A stretch of 64,000 nucleotides of DNA from CAWIUB01 sp963839175 (GTDB lineage: Bacteria; Actinomycetota; Actinomycetes; Mycobacteriales; Jatrophihabitantaceae). Below the pieces are notes generated by a model. That model saw nothing but the letters and a program-made list of their open reading frames with translations, made no database searches and was not told the DNA's origin. A program made the translations under genes and the position numbers. Location of the stretch: NCBI GenBank assembly GCA_963839175.1, contig CAWIUB010000026.1, positions 14,621 to 78,620 on the forward strand, written 5' to 3'. Shown here in pieces: positions 39,160 to 50,042 of this stretch (within the stretch, counting starts at the first letter, position 1; every line of letters begins with the position of its first letter).

Positions 39160-39333
39160 CGCCGCATGCCTCCGCCGTCGGGATGTGGTGGGAATCCGAA
39201 CGATACACGCGGTCACACCATGGGCTAAGGCCGGAATCAACACTCATGCCGCGCTGAGACGACGGATTCCGCAGCAATGGTCTCGGTACCCGAGCGAGCG
39301 CTAACGTCTTTCCCGTAGCCGACAGTCCTTCGG

Positions 39334-39383
39334 CGATTGTGCAACGTCTGGCCGTCTCAGGCTGCCAAACGTTGCACGATTGC
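39334..39383. repeat. palindromic element, copy C
   Basis: Third copy of the roughly 50-base inverted repeat, with GATTGTGCAAC and GTTGCACGATT arms and centre TCTGGCCGTCTCAGGCTGCC. It lies in the spacer between the divergent aldehyde dehydrogenase and the leu leader, about 40 bases before the leader peptide. No DUF559-like gene is attached here. Confidence 0.8.
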
Positions 39384-39423
39384 GAGAGATGGGTTTCGAG
39401 GGCGTTCGCTGATCCGCTACGCT

Positions 39424-41290
<1,867 letters not shown>

Positions 41291-41370
41291 CGGCGTTTCG
41301 CTTTGCCGAGCCACCTCGACGGTGGAACGATCTTGGGACGTCCTACTCACCACTGGAAGACTGAGGTCCG

Positions 41371-41964
41371 ATGAGCCAACCGCCCGACCCGAACGTCCCG
41401 CCGCCGGATCCGAATCTACCGCCCACCACACCGCCACCTGCGAGTCCGCCACCGGGGGCGCAGCCGCCGTACCAGCCTGCTCCCCCGCCACCCAGCCAGC
41501 CCGAGCTCACCCCAATGCCTGGCTACGGATATCCACCGCCGGTGGGTGCGATACCTCCCGGAATGCACCTCGATGCCGAGAGCGGCCTGGTGTTGCCCGA
41601 CAGCACCGAGCTGGCGTCGGTGGGACGCCGCATCGGCGGCTACTTCCTCGACATCCTGCTGTTCATCGTCACGCTGGTGATCGGGTACATCGTCTGGGCG
41701 CTGATCGTCTGGGCGCGTGGGCAGACTCCGGCCAAGCAGCTGCTCAAGATGCGGTGCTGGCGGCCGGAGACTCGCCGGAACGCCAACTGGGGCTGGATGG
41801 CCTTGCGCCAGATCATTGGCGGATTCGTCGAGGGCATCGCCTTCCCGGTCATCTTCGCCGTCTCGTTCTTGATGATGGCGCTGAGCAAGCAGCGCCGTGC
41901 CATCCACGACTACATCGGCGGCACTGTCGTCCTCTCCGACCCGAACAACGTCCTGGCGACCTAG
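41371..41964 (+). CDS. RDD family membrane protein
   Basis: A 197-residue protein with a proline-rich, probably disordered N-terminus of about 65 residues and an RDD domain. The signature positions are LASVGRRIGGYFLDILLFIV (Arg and Asp in the first helix), a second helix LVIGYIVWALIVWARGQTP, the conserved TPAKQLLKMR, and the last helix plus RRAIHDYIGGTVVL. Some RDD proteins are implicated in ion exchange; here the role is unknown. It is convergent with the mycosin gene, 24 bases away. Confidence 0.85.
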   Translation: MSQPPDPNVPPPDPNLPPTTPPPASPPPGAQPPYQPAPPPPSQPELTPMPGYGYPPPVGAIPPGMHLDAESGLVLPDSTELASVGRRIGGYFLDILLFIVTLVIGYIVWALIVWARGQTPAKQLLKMRCWRPETRRNANWGWMALRQIIGGFVEGIAFPVIFAVSFLMMALSKQRRAIHDYIGGTVVLSDPNNVLAT

Positions 41965-41988
41965 GCCTGCCCCAGCCTTACTCAACAG

Positions 41989-43386
41989 TCACGTGACTGG
42001 TCCACCCTCAGGCTCGCTAGGTACCACTGCGGGCGGAGGGTCGACCCCAGCAACACGGGGTTCCGCCTCTTCTGGCGCACTGACGTCGTACCAGACGACG
42101 CCGGAGGGTGTCGTCCGCTCGGTCGCCGGCTGAGCTGGCCGGGTGAGCGCCCGGCGGCGCCTCCGGGAACGCACGCCCAGCACGGCGAGCGTTGCCAAAC
42201 CGGCCAGTCCCAACACCGCGAGCACCACGCCGGCGATTAGCGAACCCGGGACGGTGCCGGGCGAGGCCCCGACGAGGAAGCTACCCGCCGGACTCGGCCG
42301 GGTCGCGGCTGGCCGCGGGGCGGGCTGGCTCGCTGCGGCCTGCCGAGCCTTGTCCCGGGCGATGAACGGGTCCAGGGCAGCGAACACCGGGTTGGCGGCG
42401 GTCGGCGGCACCGGGGCCGTCACGCCCGCCGTGAGGTTCAGCGTCCCGTAGCCATACGCCGGGTCCTGCTTGGCACTGCGCCGGTCGAGCGTAGCCAGCA
42501 TCCGGGCGGCCACCTGTCGCGCAGTCAGCGTGGGGTACTTCGACCAGATCACTGCCAGGGCGGCGGACGTGAGCGCAGTGGCCTGGCTGGTGCCGTCGCC
42601 GATGAAGGCGGTCCCGGCCTCGCGACCGAGCGACGGGATGCTCACCCCGGGCGCGGTCATGGTCAGATACGGATGACGGGACGAAAAGCTCGCGACCGCC
42701 CCATTGTCGTCGACGGCGCCGACCGATATCACGCCGAGGCAGACGCCGGGGTCCTCGACCGGGCTGCCCTTCGCAGCCGCATTGCCTGCCGACGCGACGA
42801 CGATCGCGCCCTTGCCTATCGCATAGGTGATCGCGGTCTGCTCGTCCTGCGGGCAGGCGAACCGGTCTCGGTTGGCGAAACGTTCGCCCCCCAGCGACAT
42901 GCTGATGATCTTGCCGCCGTGGTCGGCTGCCCAGCGGATAGCCGCGGGCACCTGATCGCTGCCGACCGCCGGAGCGTCGTCCGTGCCGCGGATCGGCACG
43001 GCGATCGGCAGCAGCTTCGCGTCCGGTGCGAGGCCGGTGATGTCGGCGAGCCCGGTATGGGCCACCATCAGCGAGGCCATGGCGGTGCCGTGGCCGAAGG
43101 TCTCGAGTTCGTGGTCGGTCCGCCCGTCCAGGCTCGGGTTGCCGAAGTCCTTGCCTGGCAGCACATTCGCCGACAGTTCCGCGAGCGACGCGTTGACCCC
43201 GGTGTCGATCTCGGCGATCACGACGCCTTGGCCACGAGCACCGGCGGTCCACAGTGACGGCACCTGCCAGGCGTCGAACCACCATTCCGGCGCCTCGGGC
43301 GGGCCGGGCGCGGCGGCTGCGGGGGCGGCGAGGGCGAGCGTAGTGACAAGCAACGCGCCGATCACCGCTACGCGGCGCGCCGTCAC
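41989..43386 (-). CDS. mycP: mycosin-type membrane-anchored subtilase
   Basis: A 465-residue S8 serine protease of the mycosin type associated with type VII secretion. It has a signal peptide (VAVIGALLVTTLALAAPAAAA), the catalytic Asp in GVVIAEIDTGVN, His in ETFGHGTAMASLM and Ser in GDGTSQATALTSA, a proline-rich linker and a C-terminal transmembrane helix (SLIAGVVLAVLGLAGLATLAVL) with a basic stop and acidic tail. The GTG at 43386 overlaps the stop of the upstream gene (GTGA). No ecc or esx genes are in the window, so its secretion partner is elsewhere or absent. Confidence 0.85.
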   Translation of the reverse strand: MTARRVAVIGALLVTTLALAAPAAAAPGPPEAPEWWFDAWQVPSLWTAGARGQGVVIAEIDTGVNASLAELSANVLPGKDFGNPSLDGRTDHELETFGHGTAMASLMVAHTGLADITGLAPDAKLLPIAVPIRGTDDAPAVGSDQVPAAIRWAADHGGKIISMSLGGERFANRDRFACPQDEQTAITYAIGKGAIVVASAGNAAAKGSPVEDPGVCLGVISVGAVDDNGAVASFSSRHPYLTMTAPGVSIPSLGREAGTAFIGDGTSQATALTSAALAVIWSKYPTLTARQVAARMLATLDRRSAKQDPAYGYGTLNLTAGVTAPVPPTAANPVFAALDPFIARDKARQAAASQPAPRPAATRPSPAGSFLVGASPGTVPGSLIAGVVLAVLGLAGLATLAVLGVRSRRRRRALTRPAQPATERTTPSGVVWYDVSAPEEAEPRVAGVDPPPAVVPSEPEGGPVT

Positions 43387-44369
43387 GAGATTCCCCAGAC
43401 GATCGTTGTGGGCGACGTTGCGTAGCACAGCCCGAAGAGCGGCAGCTGCGCAGTACCGCTCTTGGCCTGCGGCATGTTGTCGAAGTCGAGGCGGGTGTAC
43501 GTGCCGGAGACCGCGAGCGTGCCATTGATCTCGATCCGGCCATCTGGGTTCGACATGACCTGCAGTGAGAGGGCGGACCGGTCCGTGCCCTCGACGGTGC
43601 CCCGCAGCGTCCCCGGCACCGCACGGTCGTCATCGGGCAGCGGGCAGCTCGGGTCGCCGGTAGTGGCGGTCAAGCAGCGGGTCACCGCCGCATTGACGGC
43701 CGCGTCGATCGTCCGCTCACCCGTCGGGCTGACCACGACGTTGACCACTTGCGGGCCTGGCGCCTCGAAGCGCACCGTGCGGCTGTTTTCGGCGAGCATC
43801 AGGGTCGGCGTGTCCAGGCTGATCGGCAACGCCCCAGGAAACAACAGCGCCGGCCCATTAGGCACCGCTGCGCCAGTGACAGTGGCGCGATTCTGCGCCG
43901 CAGGCAGCCGAAGTTCGGTCGGCACGGCGGTCGCCGCGAGCCGCCATCGCCCGCCGCGGCGGGTCACGGCAACCCGGTCCGAGACGGCCACGGTGCGGTC
44001 CGGGAACGGCAGGGAGTACTCGACGGAGACGGTGGCCCGCGCCCCCGTCCGGTCCACGGCGAGCACCGACAGGTGGCTGATCGCAGCGACGGCGCGCTGT
44101 ACCCGAAGCACGTCTGAGGTGAGCAGCTGATGGCGGCCTGCGGGCAGGTCACCGAAGCCCAAGGCCGCTGGGGCGTCAGCCCGTTCGAGCGCTGCGAAGT
44201 AGTCGCGGACTGTGCTAGCCGGGTCGGCCTTCCGCAGGTAGCCGGTGATAGTGAGGACGCTGCCGATCGCCAGCAGCGCGACGGCCGCCGCCGCCGTTGC
44301 CCAGAACAGCCGACTGCGACGCCGTGGTGGTGGCGGCGGCAGCACCGCGGTGGCTGATATCCCGGACAT
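43383..44369 (-). CDS. membrane-anchored extracytoplasmic protein, unknown
   Basis: A 328-residue protein with a short proline/arginine cytoplasmic start, one helix (LFWATAAAAVALLAIGSVLTI, about residues 21-41) and a long outer part. The outer part has an NTF2-like beginning (ASTVRDYFAALERADAPAAL) and a later region with two cysteines (TRCLTATTGDPSCPL). Its stop overlaps the mycosin start and its ATG directly follows the recR stop, so it is made with both. Coupling to a mycosin suggests an envelope role, perhaps as substrate or partner; this is inference. Confidence 0.65.
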   Translation of the reverse strand: MSGISATAVLPPPPPRRRSRLFWATAAAAVALLAIGSVLTITGYLRKADPASTVRDYFAALERADAPAALGFGDLPAGRHQLLTSDVLRVQRAVAAISHLSVLAVDRTGARATVSVEYSLPFPDRTVAVSDRVAVTRRGGRWRLAATAVPTELRLPAAQNRATVTGAAVPNGPALLFPGALPISLDTPTLMLAENSRTVRFEAPGPQVVNVVVSPTGERTIDAAVNAAVTRCLTATTGDPSCPLPDDDRAVPGTLRGTVEGTDRSALSLQVMSNPDGRIEINGTLAVSGTYTRLDFDNMPQAKSGTAQLPLFGLCYATSPTTIVWGIS

Positions 44370-44969
44370 CTATTCGACCCGGCGTCGCCCGGAAAACGCC
44401 CGGCCCAGCGTCACCTCGTCGGCGTATTCCAGATCGCCGCCCACCGGCAGCCCACTCGCCAACCGGGTCACCGTGAGCTGCATGGGCTTGACGAGCCGGG
44501 CGAGGTACGTGGCGGTCGCCTCGCCCTCGAGATTGGGGTCGGTAGCCAAGATCAGCTCCGTAACGGTGCCGTCGGCCAGCCGCTGCATGAGCTCGCGCAG
44601 CCGAAGGTCGTCGGGGCCCACCCCGTCGATCGGGCTGATGGCCCCGCCGAGCACGTGGTAGCGCCCGCGAAATTCCCCGGTGCGCTCGACGGCGACGACG
44701 TCCTTGGGCTCCTCGACAACGCAGATCACCGAGGCGTCGCGGCGCGGGTCACGACAGATCCGGCACTCGTCGCCCTCGCTGACGTTGCCGCAGATCCGGC
44801 AGAAGCGGATCTCGTCCTTGACCCGCTTCAGCGTGAGCGCCAGGCGTTCGACGTCGGCCGGGTCGGTCGCCAGCAGGTGAAATGCGATGCGCTGCGCGCT
44901 CTTCGGGCCGATTCCCGGCAGCCGGCCCAGTTCGTCGATCAGGTCCTGGACGGCACCCTCGTACATCAC
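44370..44969 (-). CDS. recR: recombination mediator RecR
   Basis: A 199-residue DNA-binding clamp that works with RecO and RecF to load RecA at gaps. It has the helix-hairpin-helix near the N-terminus ([20 protein letters not shown]), a C4 zinc finger ([16 protein letters not shown]), and a Toprim domain ([39 protein letters not shown]). Full length. It lies nine bases after the YbaB-family gene in the classic dnaX-ybaB-recR order. Confidence 0.95.
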   Translation of the reverse strand: MMYEGAVQDLIDELGRLPGIGPKSAQRIAFHLLATDPADVERLALTLKRVKDEIRFCRICGNVSEGDECRICRDPRRDASVICVVEEPKDVVAVERTGEFRGRYHVLGGAISPIDGVGPDDLRLRELMQRLADGTVTELILATDPNLEGEATATYLARLVKPMQLTVTRLASGLPVGGDLEYADEVTLGRAFSGRRRVE

Positions 44970-44978
44970 CGGTCTACG

Positions 44979-45338
44979 TCAGAAGCCGGGCAGGCCGAGG
45001 CCGCCCAAGCCCGCCGCGCCTCCGGTTAGGGGACCCATCTTCTCCTCGGCCAGGGCTGCTGCGGCCCGGTTGGCGTCACGGACCGCGGCCACGACGAGGT
45101 CCTGCAAGGTCTCGATGTCGTCGGGGTCGACGGCGGCGGGCGAGATCGTCACGGCCTTCAGCTCGCCTGCGCCTGACACCGTTGCGGTGACCAGCCCGCC
45201 GCCGGCGGTGCCGCTGACCTCCGCGTCGGCCAGCTCGGCCTGTGCGCTCGCGAGCTGCTGCTGCATCTTCTGCGCCTGTTTCATCAGCTGCTGCATGTTG
45301 GGCTGGCCACCGCCGAAACCGCCACCCCGAGAGCTCAC
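44979..45338 (-). CDS. YbaB/EbfC family nucleoid-associated protein
   Basis: A 119-residue DNA-binding dimeric protein that coats DNA and influences nucleoid structure. It has the helical N-terminus ([20 protein letters not shown]), the beta centre [20 protein letters not shown] and the closing helix ([20 protein letters not shown]). The glycine-rich ends are typical of actinobacterial members. Nine bases separate it from dnaX upstream. Confidence 0.9.
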   Translation of the reverse strand: MSSRGGGFGGGQPNMQQLMKQAQKMQQQLASAQAELADAEVSGTAGGGLVTATVSGAGELKAVTISPAAVDPDDIETLQDLVVAAVRDANRAAAALAEEKMGPLTGGAAGLGGLGLPGF

Positions 45339-45347
45339 TCCGTCAGC

Positions 45348-47033
45348 CTAACGGTCAATCGGGTCTTCGACGGGGCGAGCGCCCAGCGTGGACTGCAGCA
45401 GCTGCAGCGCCTCCGCTTCGGGGTCGCCGGATGCCGTGGGCGGGTCGCTCGCGTTGCGGGGATCCGGCTCGGTGTGCGGTGCGGGACGTGGTGCGGGGTC
45501 CGGCGCGGCATCATCGGCTTGCACCTCGACTCGCCAAACGCCGCCCAAGACGCTGCCGAGCGCCGCGGCCAGCAGCGAGGTGTTGCTCTGCTCGCCGATC
45601 ATCTTCGCAAGTGGGCCGCCGGCGCGAATCGTCACGAGATCACCGTCGAGCTCCTCGACTTGCGCGTTGTCGAGCAGAGCCCGGGTGCGCCGGCTCGACT
45701 GCTTGACGACGTCGAGGATCTCCGGCCACAACCGCCGGATTCCGGCCGCGTCGACCACCCCGTCTGCTGCCGGCTTGCGCGGGGGCGCGGCGGCGGTTTC
45801 CGCGGCCGGCTGCGCTGCCGTGGCAGGTGGTGCCACCGGCCCGCTGGTTACGTCGCTGCCCTGAGCGAGGGACTGGCGGCGTTCGAGCCGCTCGATACGC
45901 TGCAGCATGGCAGCGGAATCGGCGGCCGCGTCCGGCAACTGCATTCGGGCGCAAAGCAGCTCGAGGACGAGCCGCGGCGAGGTCGTCCCGCGCATCTCGA
46001 TCAGCGCGTTGTGCACGATCTCGGCGTAGCGTGCGACAGTCGCACCACCAAGCCTCGCGGCCTGGTCGGACATCCGGGCGAGCTCGTCCTGTGGGGCGTC
46101 GATCAGCGACCGCTCGCCGGCGTCCGGGACCGCGTCCAGGATGATCAGGTCACGAAAGCGGTCCAGCAGATCGGCGGCGAACCTTCGCGGATCGTGGCCG
46201 GCCTCGACGAGACGGTCGACCGTTCCGTACACCGCCGCGGCGTCCCTTGCCCCCAGCGCGTCGACCATGTCGTCCAGCAACGCGGCGTCCGTGACGCCCA
46301 TCAACGCGACCGCACGCGCATAGCTGACGCCCTCCGGCCCTGCGCCGGCGAGCAGCTGGTCGAGCACCGACAGCGCGTCGCGGACGCTCCCGCCGCCCGC
46401 GCGCACGACCAGGGGCAGCGCAGCCGGCTCGACCGTCACGCCCTCGGCGGCGCAGATGCGCTCGAGGTGGGCCCTCAGCACCCCAGGCGGGACCAGCCGG
46501 AACGGATAGTGATGGGTGCGGGAGCGGATCGTCTGCAGCACCTTGTCGGGCTCCGTGGTGGCGAAGACGAAGACGAGGAAGTCCGGCGGCTCCTCGATCA
46601 GCTTGAGCAGGGCGTTGAAGCCCTGCGTGGTGACCATGTGCGCCTCGTCGATGATGTAGACCTTGTACCTGTCGCGGACGGGCGCGTAGAACGCTCGCTC
46701 CCGCAGGTCACGCGCGTCATCGACGCCTCCGTGGCTGGCCGCGTCGATCTCTATCACGTCGATGGAGCCAGGCCCGTTGGGGGCCAGTTCGATGCAGGAG
46801 TCGCACACGCCGCACGGGTTCGGCGTGGGGCCCTGCTCGCAATTGAGGGAGCGGGCCAAGATGCGCGCGGTGGACGTCTTGCCGCAGCCGCGCGGCCCGC
46901 TGAATAAATACGCATGGTTGATGCGTCCGGACGCGACCGCTTGGGTCAACGGCGTCGTGACGTGGTCTTGGCCGATCACCTCGGCGAACGTCGCCGACCG
47001 GTACTTGCGATACAGCGCCAAGCTTGCAGCCAC
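45348..47033 (-). CDS. dnaX: DNA polymerase III subunit gamma/tau
   Basis: A 561-residue clamp-loader ATPase. The AAA+ core shows Walker A GPRGCGKTSTARILA (about residues 46-60), the zinc cysteines in LNCEQGPTPNPCGVCDSC, Walker B VYIIDEAHMVTTQGFNALLK, sensor 1 FVFATTEPDKVLQTIRSR, and the lid and collar domains to about residue 370. A proline/alanine-rich linker and a C-terminal domain (SRRTRALLDNAQVEELDGDL) follow. No obvious slippery site for a short gamma form was noticed. Its upstream region contains a tandem repeat array. Confidence 0.95.
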   Translation of the reverse strand: MAASLALYRKYRSATFAEVIGQDHVTTPLTQAVASGRINHAYLFSGPRGCGKTSTARILARSLNCEQGPTPNPCGVCDSCIELAPNGPGSIDVIEIDAASHGGVDDARDLRERAFYAPVRDRYKVYIIDEAHMVTTQGFNALLKLIEEPPDFLVFVFATTEPDKVLQTIRSRTHHYPFRLVPPGVLRAHLERICAAEGVTVEPAALPLVVRAGGGSVRDALSVLDQLLAGAGPEGVSYARAVALMGVTDAALLDDMVDALGARDAAAVYGTVDRLVEAGHDPRRFAADLLDRFRDLIILDAVPDAGERSLIDAPQDELARMSDQAARLGGATVARYAEIVHNALIEMRGTTSPRLVLELLCARMQLPDAAADSAAMLQRIERLERRQSLAQGSDVTSGPVAPPATAAQPAAETAAAPPRKPAADGVVDAAGIRRLWPEILDVVKQSSRRTRALLDNAQVEELDGDLVTIRAGGPLAKMIGEQSNTSLLAAALGSVLGGVWRVEVQADDAAPDPAPRPAPHTEPDPRNASDPPTASGDPEAEALQLLQSTLGARPVEDPIDR

Positions 47034-47189
47034 GAAGACTCAGGCTAGAGCAACCCGCCGACGCGCCGGCGGCCCGTCCGTAACCGGCGCTGGACCGCTG
47101 TTCCTGCGTGCCCAATTCCCCGCAAAGCTGCCGCAGCTCGTTCCCGACTCCCCGCCGCTCAACATCGTCCTTCGCGGCACCCTTGCGTG

Positions 47190-47502
47190 CTCCTGGTCGG
47201 CGCCACCCATCCCCGCGTTCTCCTGGTCGGCGCCACCCATCCCCGCGTTCTCCTGGTCGGCGCCACCCATCCCGTGATCTCCTGGTCGGCGCCACCCATC
47301 CCCGCGTTCTCCTGGTCGGCGCCACCCGTCCCCGTGATCAAGAGCCACCCACCAGGCCACAGCGCTGGGTCCCGGGCTCTTGATCACCTGCCCACGTCGG
47401 CGCCACCCATCCCCGCGATCACCTGGTCGGCGCCACCCGTCCCCGTGATCAAGAGCCACCCACCAGGCCACAGCGCTGCGTCCCGGGCTCTTGATCACCT
47501 CG
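47190..47502. repeat. 30-base tandem repeats with two hairpins upstream of dnaX
   Basis: Five adjacent units of about 30 bases with consensus start TCCTGGTCGGCGCCACCCAT run from 47191 to 47339, and two more units lie at 47389-47450. Two long inverted repeats of the form GTGATCAAGAGCC...GGCTCTTGATCAC (47334-47387 and 47445-47498) form part of a direct repeat of about 75 bases offset by 111. All frames stay open through the array because the unit is a multiple of three, but no known protein matches. It lies between the divergent dnaX and AbiEi-like genes; the rest of 47034-47611 has no supported gene. Confidence 0.8.
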
Positions 47503-48460
47503 TGGGGTGGCCGGAAGAGCAGTCGCTCGTGGCAATCCACAGGGCTAGCCGGTCGTCCACAGACCTCGACTTCTGCCCACCAACCCGGCGGCCAAGACCG
47601 ACCATGGCCGGGTGGACGACATGGTTCTCGATGACCTCTGCCCGATCCTCGACCCGACGGCCCTGCCGCGAATCATCAGCCGAGAAGAGGCGATCCGCCA
47701 CGGAGTTACGGCGCACGTCATCGAACGTCGGCTCGCCGCTGGACGCTGGCAGCGCATCCTGCCACGGACCTATTTGACGGCAAGCTCCGCTACGCCACTG
47801 AGCTGGACCGATCGGTTGAATGCCGCGCTAGCGTTTGCCGGCCCGGAGGCGTTGCTCACAGGTTCTTCGGCGCTCGCGGTCGCAGGCCTTCGTTGTGTGC
47901 CGCGTTCGCCGTATGTTGTCGTGTTGGTGCCCCGGACCAATCGGCGTCGTTCGCGATCCTGGGTGAGAATCCGCCGCACCGAACGCACGCCCGAGTCGGA
48001 GCTGGAGCTGGGTCCACGCCGGGTGGTCATCGCCCGCGCCGCAGCTGACCATGCCGGCGACCTTCGGCGGCTTGACGACGCACGTGCGCTCGTCAGCGAG
48101 GTGGTTTGTCGGCAGCTGTGCCATCTGGAGGAGCTCGGGACGGAGCTCGAGGCGGCCCAGCGCAACGGCAGCGCGTTGTTGCGGCAGGCCATTACCGAGG
48201 CTGGCGACGGCGCTTGGTCCGCGCCGGAGGCGCGCGCTGCCTGGCTGATGCGACGCCGCTGGGACATTCCCACGTTCGAGCAGAACGCGCACGTTGAGCT
48301 GCCGGGCGGCGGGTGCTTCGTTGTCGACTTCCTTTGGCGCGAGCTACGGGCAATCCTGGAGATTGACAGCATTGAGCACCATTTCGATACCCCGCAGTGG
48401 CTGGCCACCATGGATCGCCATCTCGCCCTCGAGACGCTCGGCTACTCCGTGGCCCACCTA

Positions 48461-49694
48461 GTGGCGTGTCGCATCTAATTTGATGCTTATGTGTGGTCGG
48501 CTGTTCTGGTTGATACTTGACCAGGAGGAGTTGACGGCGTGCCTCGTCCGAAGGAGTTCATGGTCTCCTTGACCGCTGGGGATCGTGCGAAGCTGAAGAA
48601 GGTGGTCGCCTCGGGGCGGCGTCCTGCCCGGTTGATCACCCGGGCCAGGGTGTTGCTGGCCTTGGATGAGACGCAGGGGCCGGCGCCGGATCGGCGTGTG
48701 GTGGCCGAACGTCTGGGCACGTCGCAGAGCACCGTGTATCTGGTCGCGAAGGCGTTCACGACGCATGCCGGGCGGGTTGAGGACGTGATCGGCCGCAAGA
48801 AGCGGGCCACGCCTCCGGTGGAGCCGAAGGTGACCGGCGACGTCGAGGCCCGGGTGATCGCGCTGGCGTGCAGCCAGCCACCGCCGGGGCGTGCGCGGTG
48901 GACGCTGCGGTTGCTGGAGAGACGGGTGGCCTTGACCGAGGGGATGCCGCCGATAGACCACTCCACGATCGGGCGGGTCCTAAAAAGGGGGCGCTTAAGC
49001 CTCACCTGAAGGCGTGCTGGACGATCCCGCCGAAGCAGAATGCGGCGTTCGTGGCCGCGATGGAGGATGTGCTGGGCGTCTATGCCCGCCCCTACGATCC
49101 GGCCTTCCCGGTCGTGGTCATGGACGAGAAACCACTCCAACTGCTCGCCGACGCCAGAGCAGGCACGCCGGCTGCGCCCGAGCGGGTGGCCCGCGAGGAC
49201 TCCGAGTACATCCGCTGCGGCACCTGCTCGATCTTCGTGTGGGCCGAACCCCTGCGGGGTTGGCGCCGCGCCTACGCCGAGTCCACCCGGACCCGCATCG
49301 ACTGGGCCCACGGCGTCGAACATCTGCTGAACGTCGACTACCCCGACGCGGACAAGGTCGTCCTGGTCATGGACAACCTCAACACCCACTCGATCGCCTC
49401 CCTCTACGAGGCATTCCCGCCCGAGAAGGCCTACGCCCTGGCCGGCCGGCTGGAGATCCACCACACACCCAAGCACGGCTCCTGGCTCCACATCGCCGAG
49501 ATCGAACTGTCCTGCCTGACCAAGCAATGCCTCGGCCGGCGTATCGCCGACCTCGCCGTCCTCGACACCGAACTCGCCGCCTGGGCCGAGGCCATCAACG
49601 CCGACGAGCGCCAAGTCGACTGGAGGTTCACCACCAGCGACGCCCGCATCAAACTACGGCACTTATACCCAGCTATTTAGAAGCGACAGACTAC
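48461..49694 (+). mobile_element. IS630 family insertion sequence
   Basis: A 1234-base element inserted at a CTAG site, with TA duplicated at 48459-48460 and 49695-49696. The ends are imperfect inverted repeats: left GTGGCGTGTCGCATCTAA and right, complemented, GTAGTCTGTCGCTTCTAA, matching at 14 of 18 positions. IS630 elements are known to target CTAG/TA. The two overlapping transposase frames lie inside. The insertion breaks the AbiEi/DUF559 gene. Confidence 0.9.
48539..49680 (+). CDS. IS630 transposase in two frames (-1 frameshift)
   Basis: Frame 1 (48539-49009, GTG start after AGGAGG) carries the helix-turn-helix region ([20 protein letters not shown]) and ends [11 protein letters not shown]. 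Frame 2, one base back (to 49680), supplies the catalytic core: [37 protein letters not shown] and [20 protein letters not shown], giving the DDE residues. The frames meet at CTAAAAAGGGGGC near 48983, where the product of slippage would read through [15 protein letters not shown]. An A-run of this kind is the known frameshift site type in two-frame IS630 elements. The fused product is about 380 residues. Confidence 0.85.
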
Positions 49695-49777
49695 TAGTAC
49701 CGTCAATCATCCGCGACCAGCCAGGGCGCTTCGTCGGCGAAGTCGCCGCCTGGCTGGCGGCCCGCGCTGCCGCGTAA

Positions 49778-50042
49778 ACATGACTCACGCGGCGCGCACG
49801 CTCCCGCCCGCGCAAGACGGCGGCGCGCGGTGCGGGCGGACCGGTCTGACCAGGAATGAGATGGCGATCATCGAAGCGTTCGACCAAGCGCGCTATCGCC
49901 CACGGCGCGTGATAGGGAGCTTCGACGTCGAGCGGCCGTCAGGGCGCATGACGACCGCTCGGCGGCGAAGGGGCACGACCCGCAGTCGTGCGCGGCGGCA
50001 CAGAGCTCACGCCCGCGTTCGCGACGAGCGAGCGTCTGGCCC
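49778..50042. other. spacer between IS630-split gene and ISAs1, nothing recognised
   Basis: About 265 bases, continuous with 51393-51674 before the ISAs1 element inserted. Open frames exist in several phases because of the GC bias, but none resembles a known protein. It ends in the left target duplication CGTCTGGCCC at 50033-50042. Confidence 0.4.

Larger units (their letters stand above)
47612..49777 (+). pseudogene. AbiEi/DUF559-type gene interrupted by IS630
   Basis: The 5' part (47612-48460) encodes an AbiEi-like winged-helix start (IISREEAIRHGVTAHVIERR, GRWQRILPRTYL) and most of a DUF559 endonuclease-like domain (AHVELPGGGCFVVDFLWREL, ILEIDSIEHHFDTPQWLATM, RHLALETLGYSVAHL). It then runs into an IS630 element. 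The missing end resumes at 49697 as PSIIRDQPGRFVGEVAAW and LAARAAA, stopping at 49777. Removing 48461-49694 plus one TA restores a perfect reading frame across VAHLVPSII. The gene was therefore intact until a single insertion. A GTG at 47612 or ATG at 47621 can start it. Confidence 0.9.

Noticed and set aside
47190..47502. Possible CRISPR array in the repeats
   Set aside because: Units are directly adjacent without unique spacers, and no cas genes are present.
47040..47540. Open frames with repeated GMGGADQENA-like units in the tandem repeats
   Set aside because: All phases are open because the unit is a multiple of three; no start, ribosome binding site or known protein supports coding.
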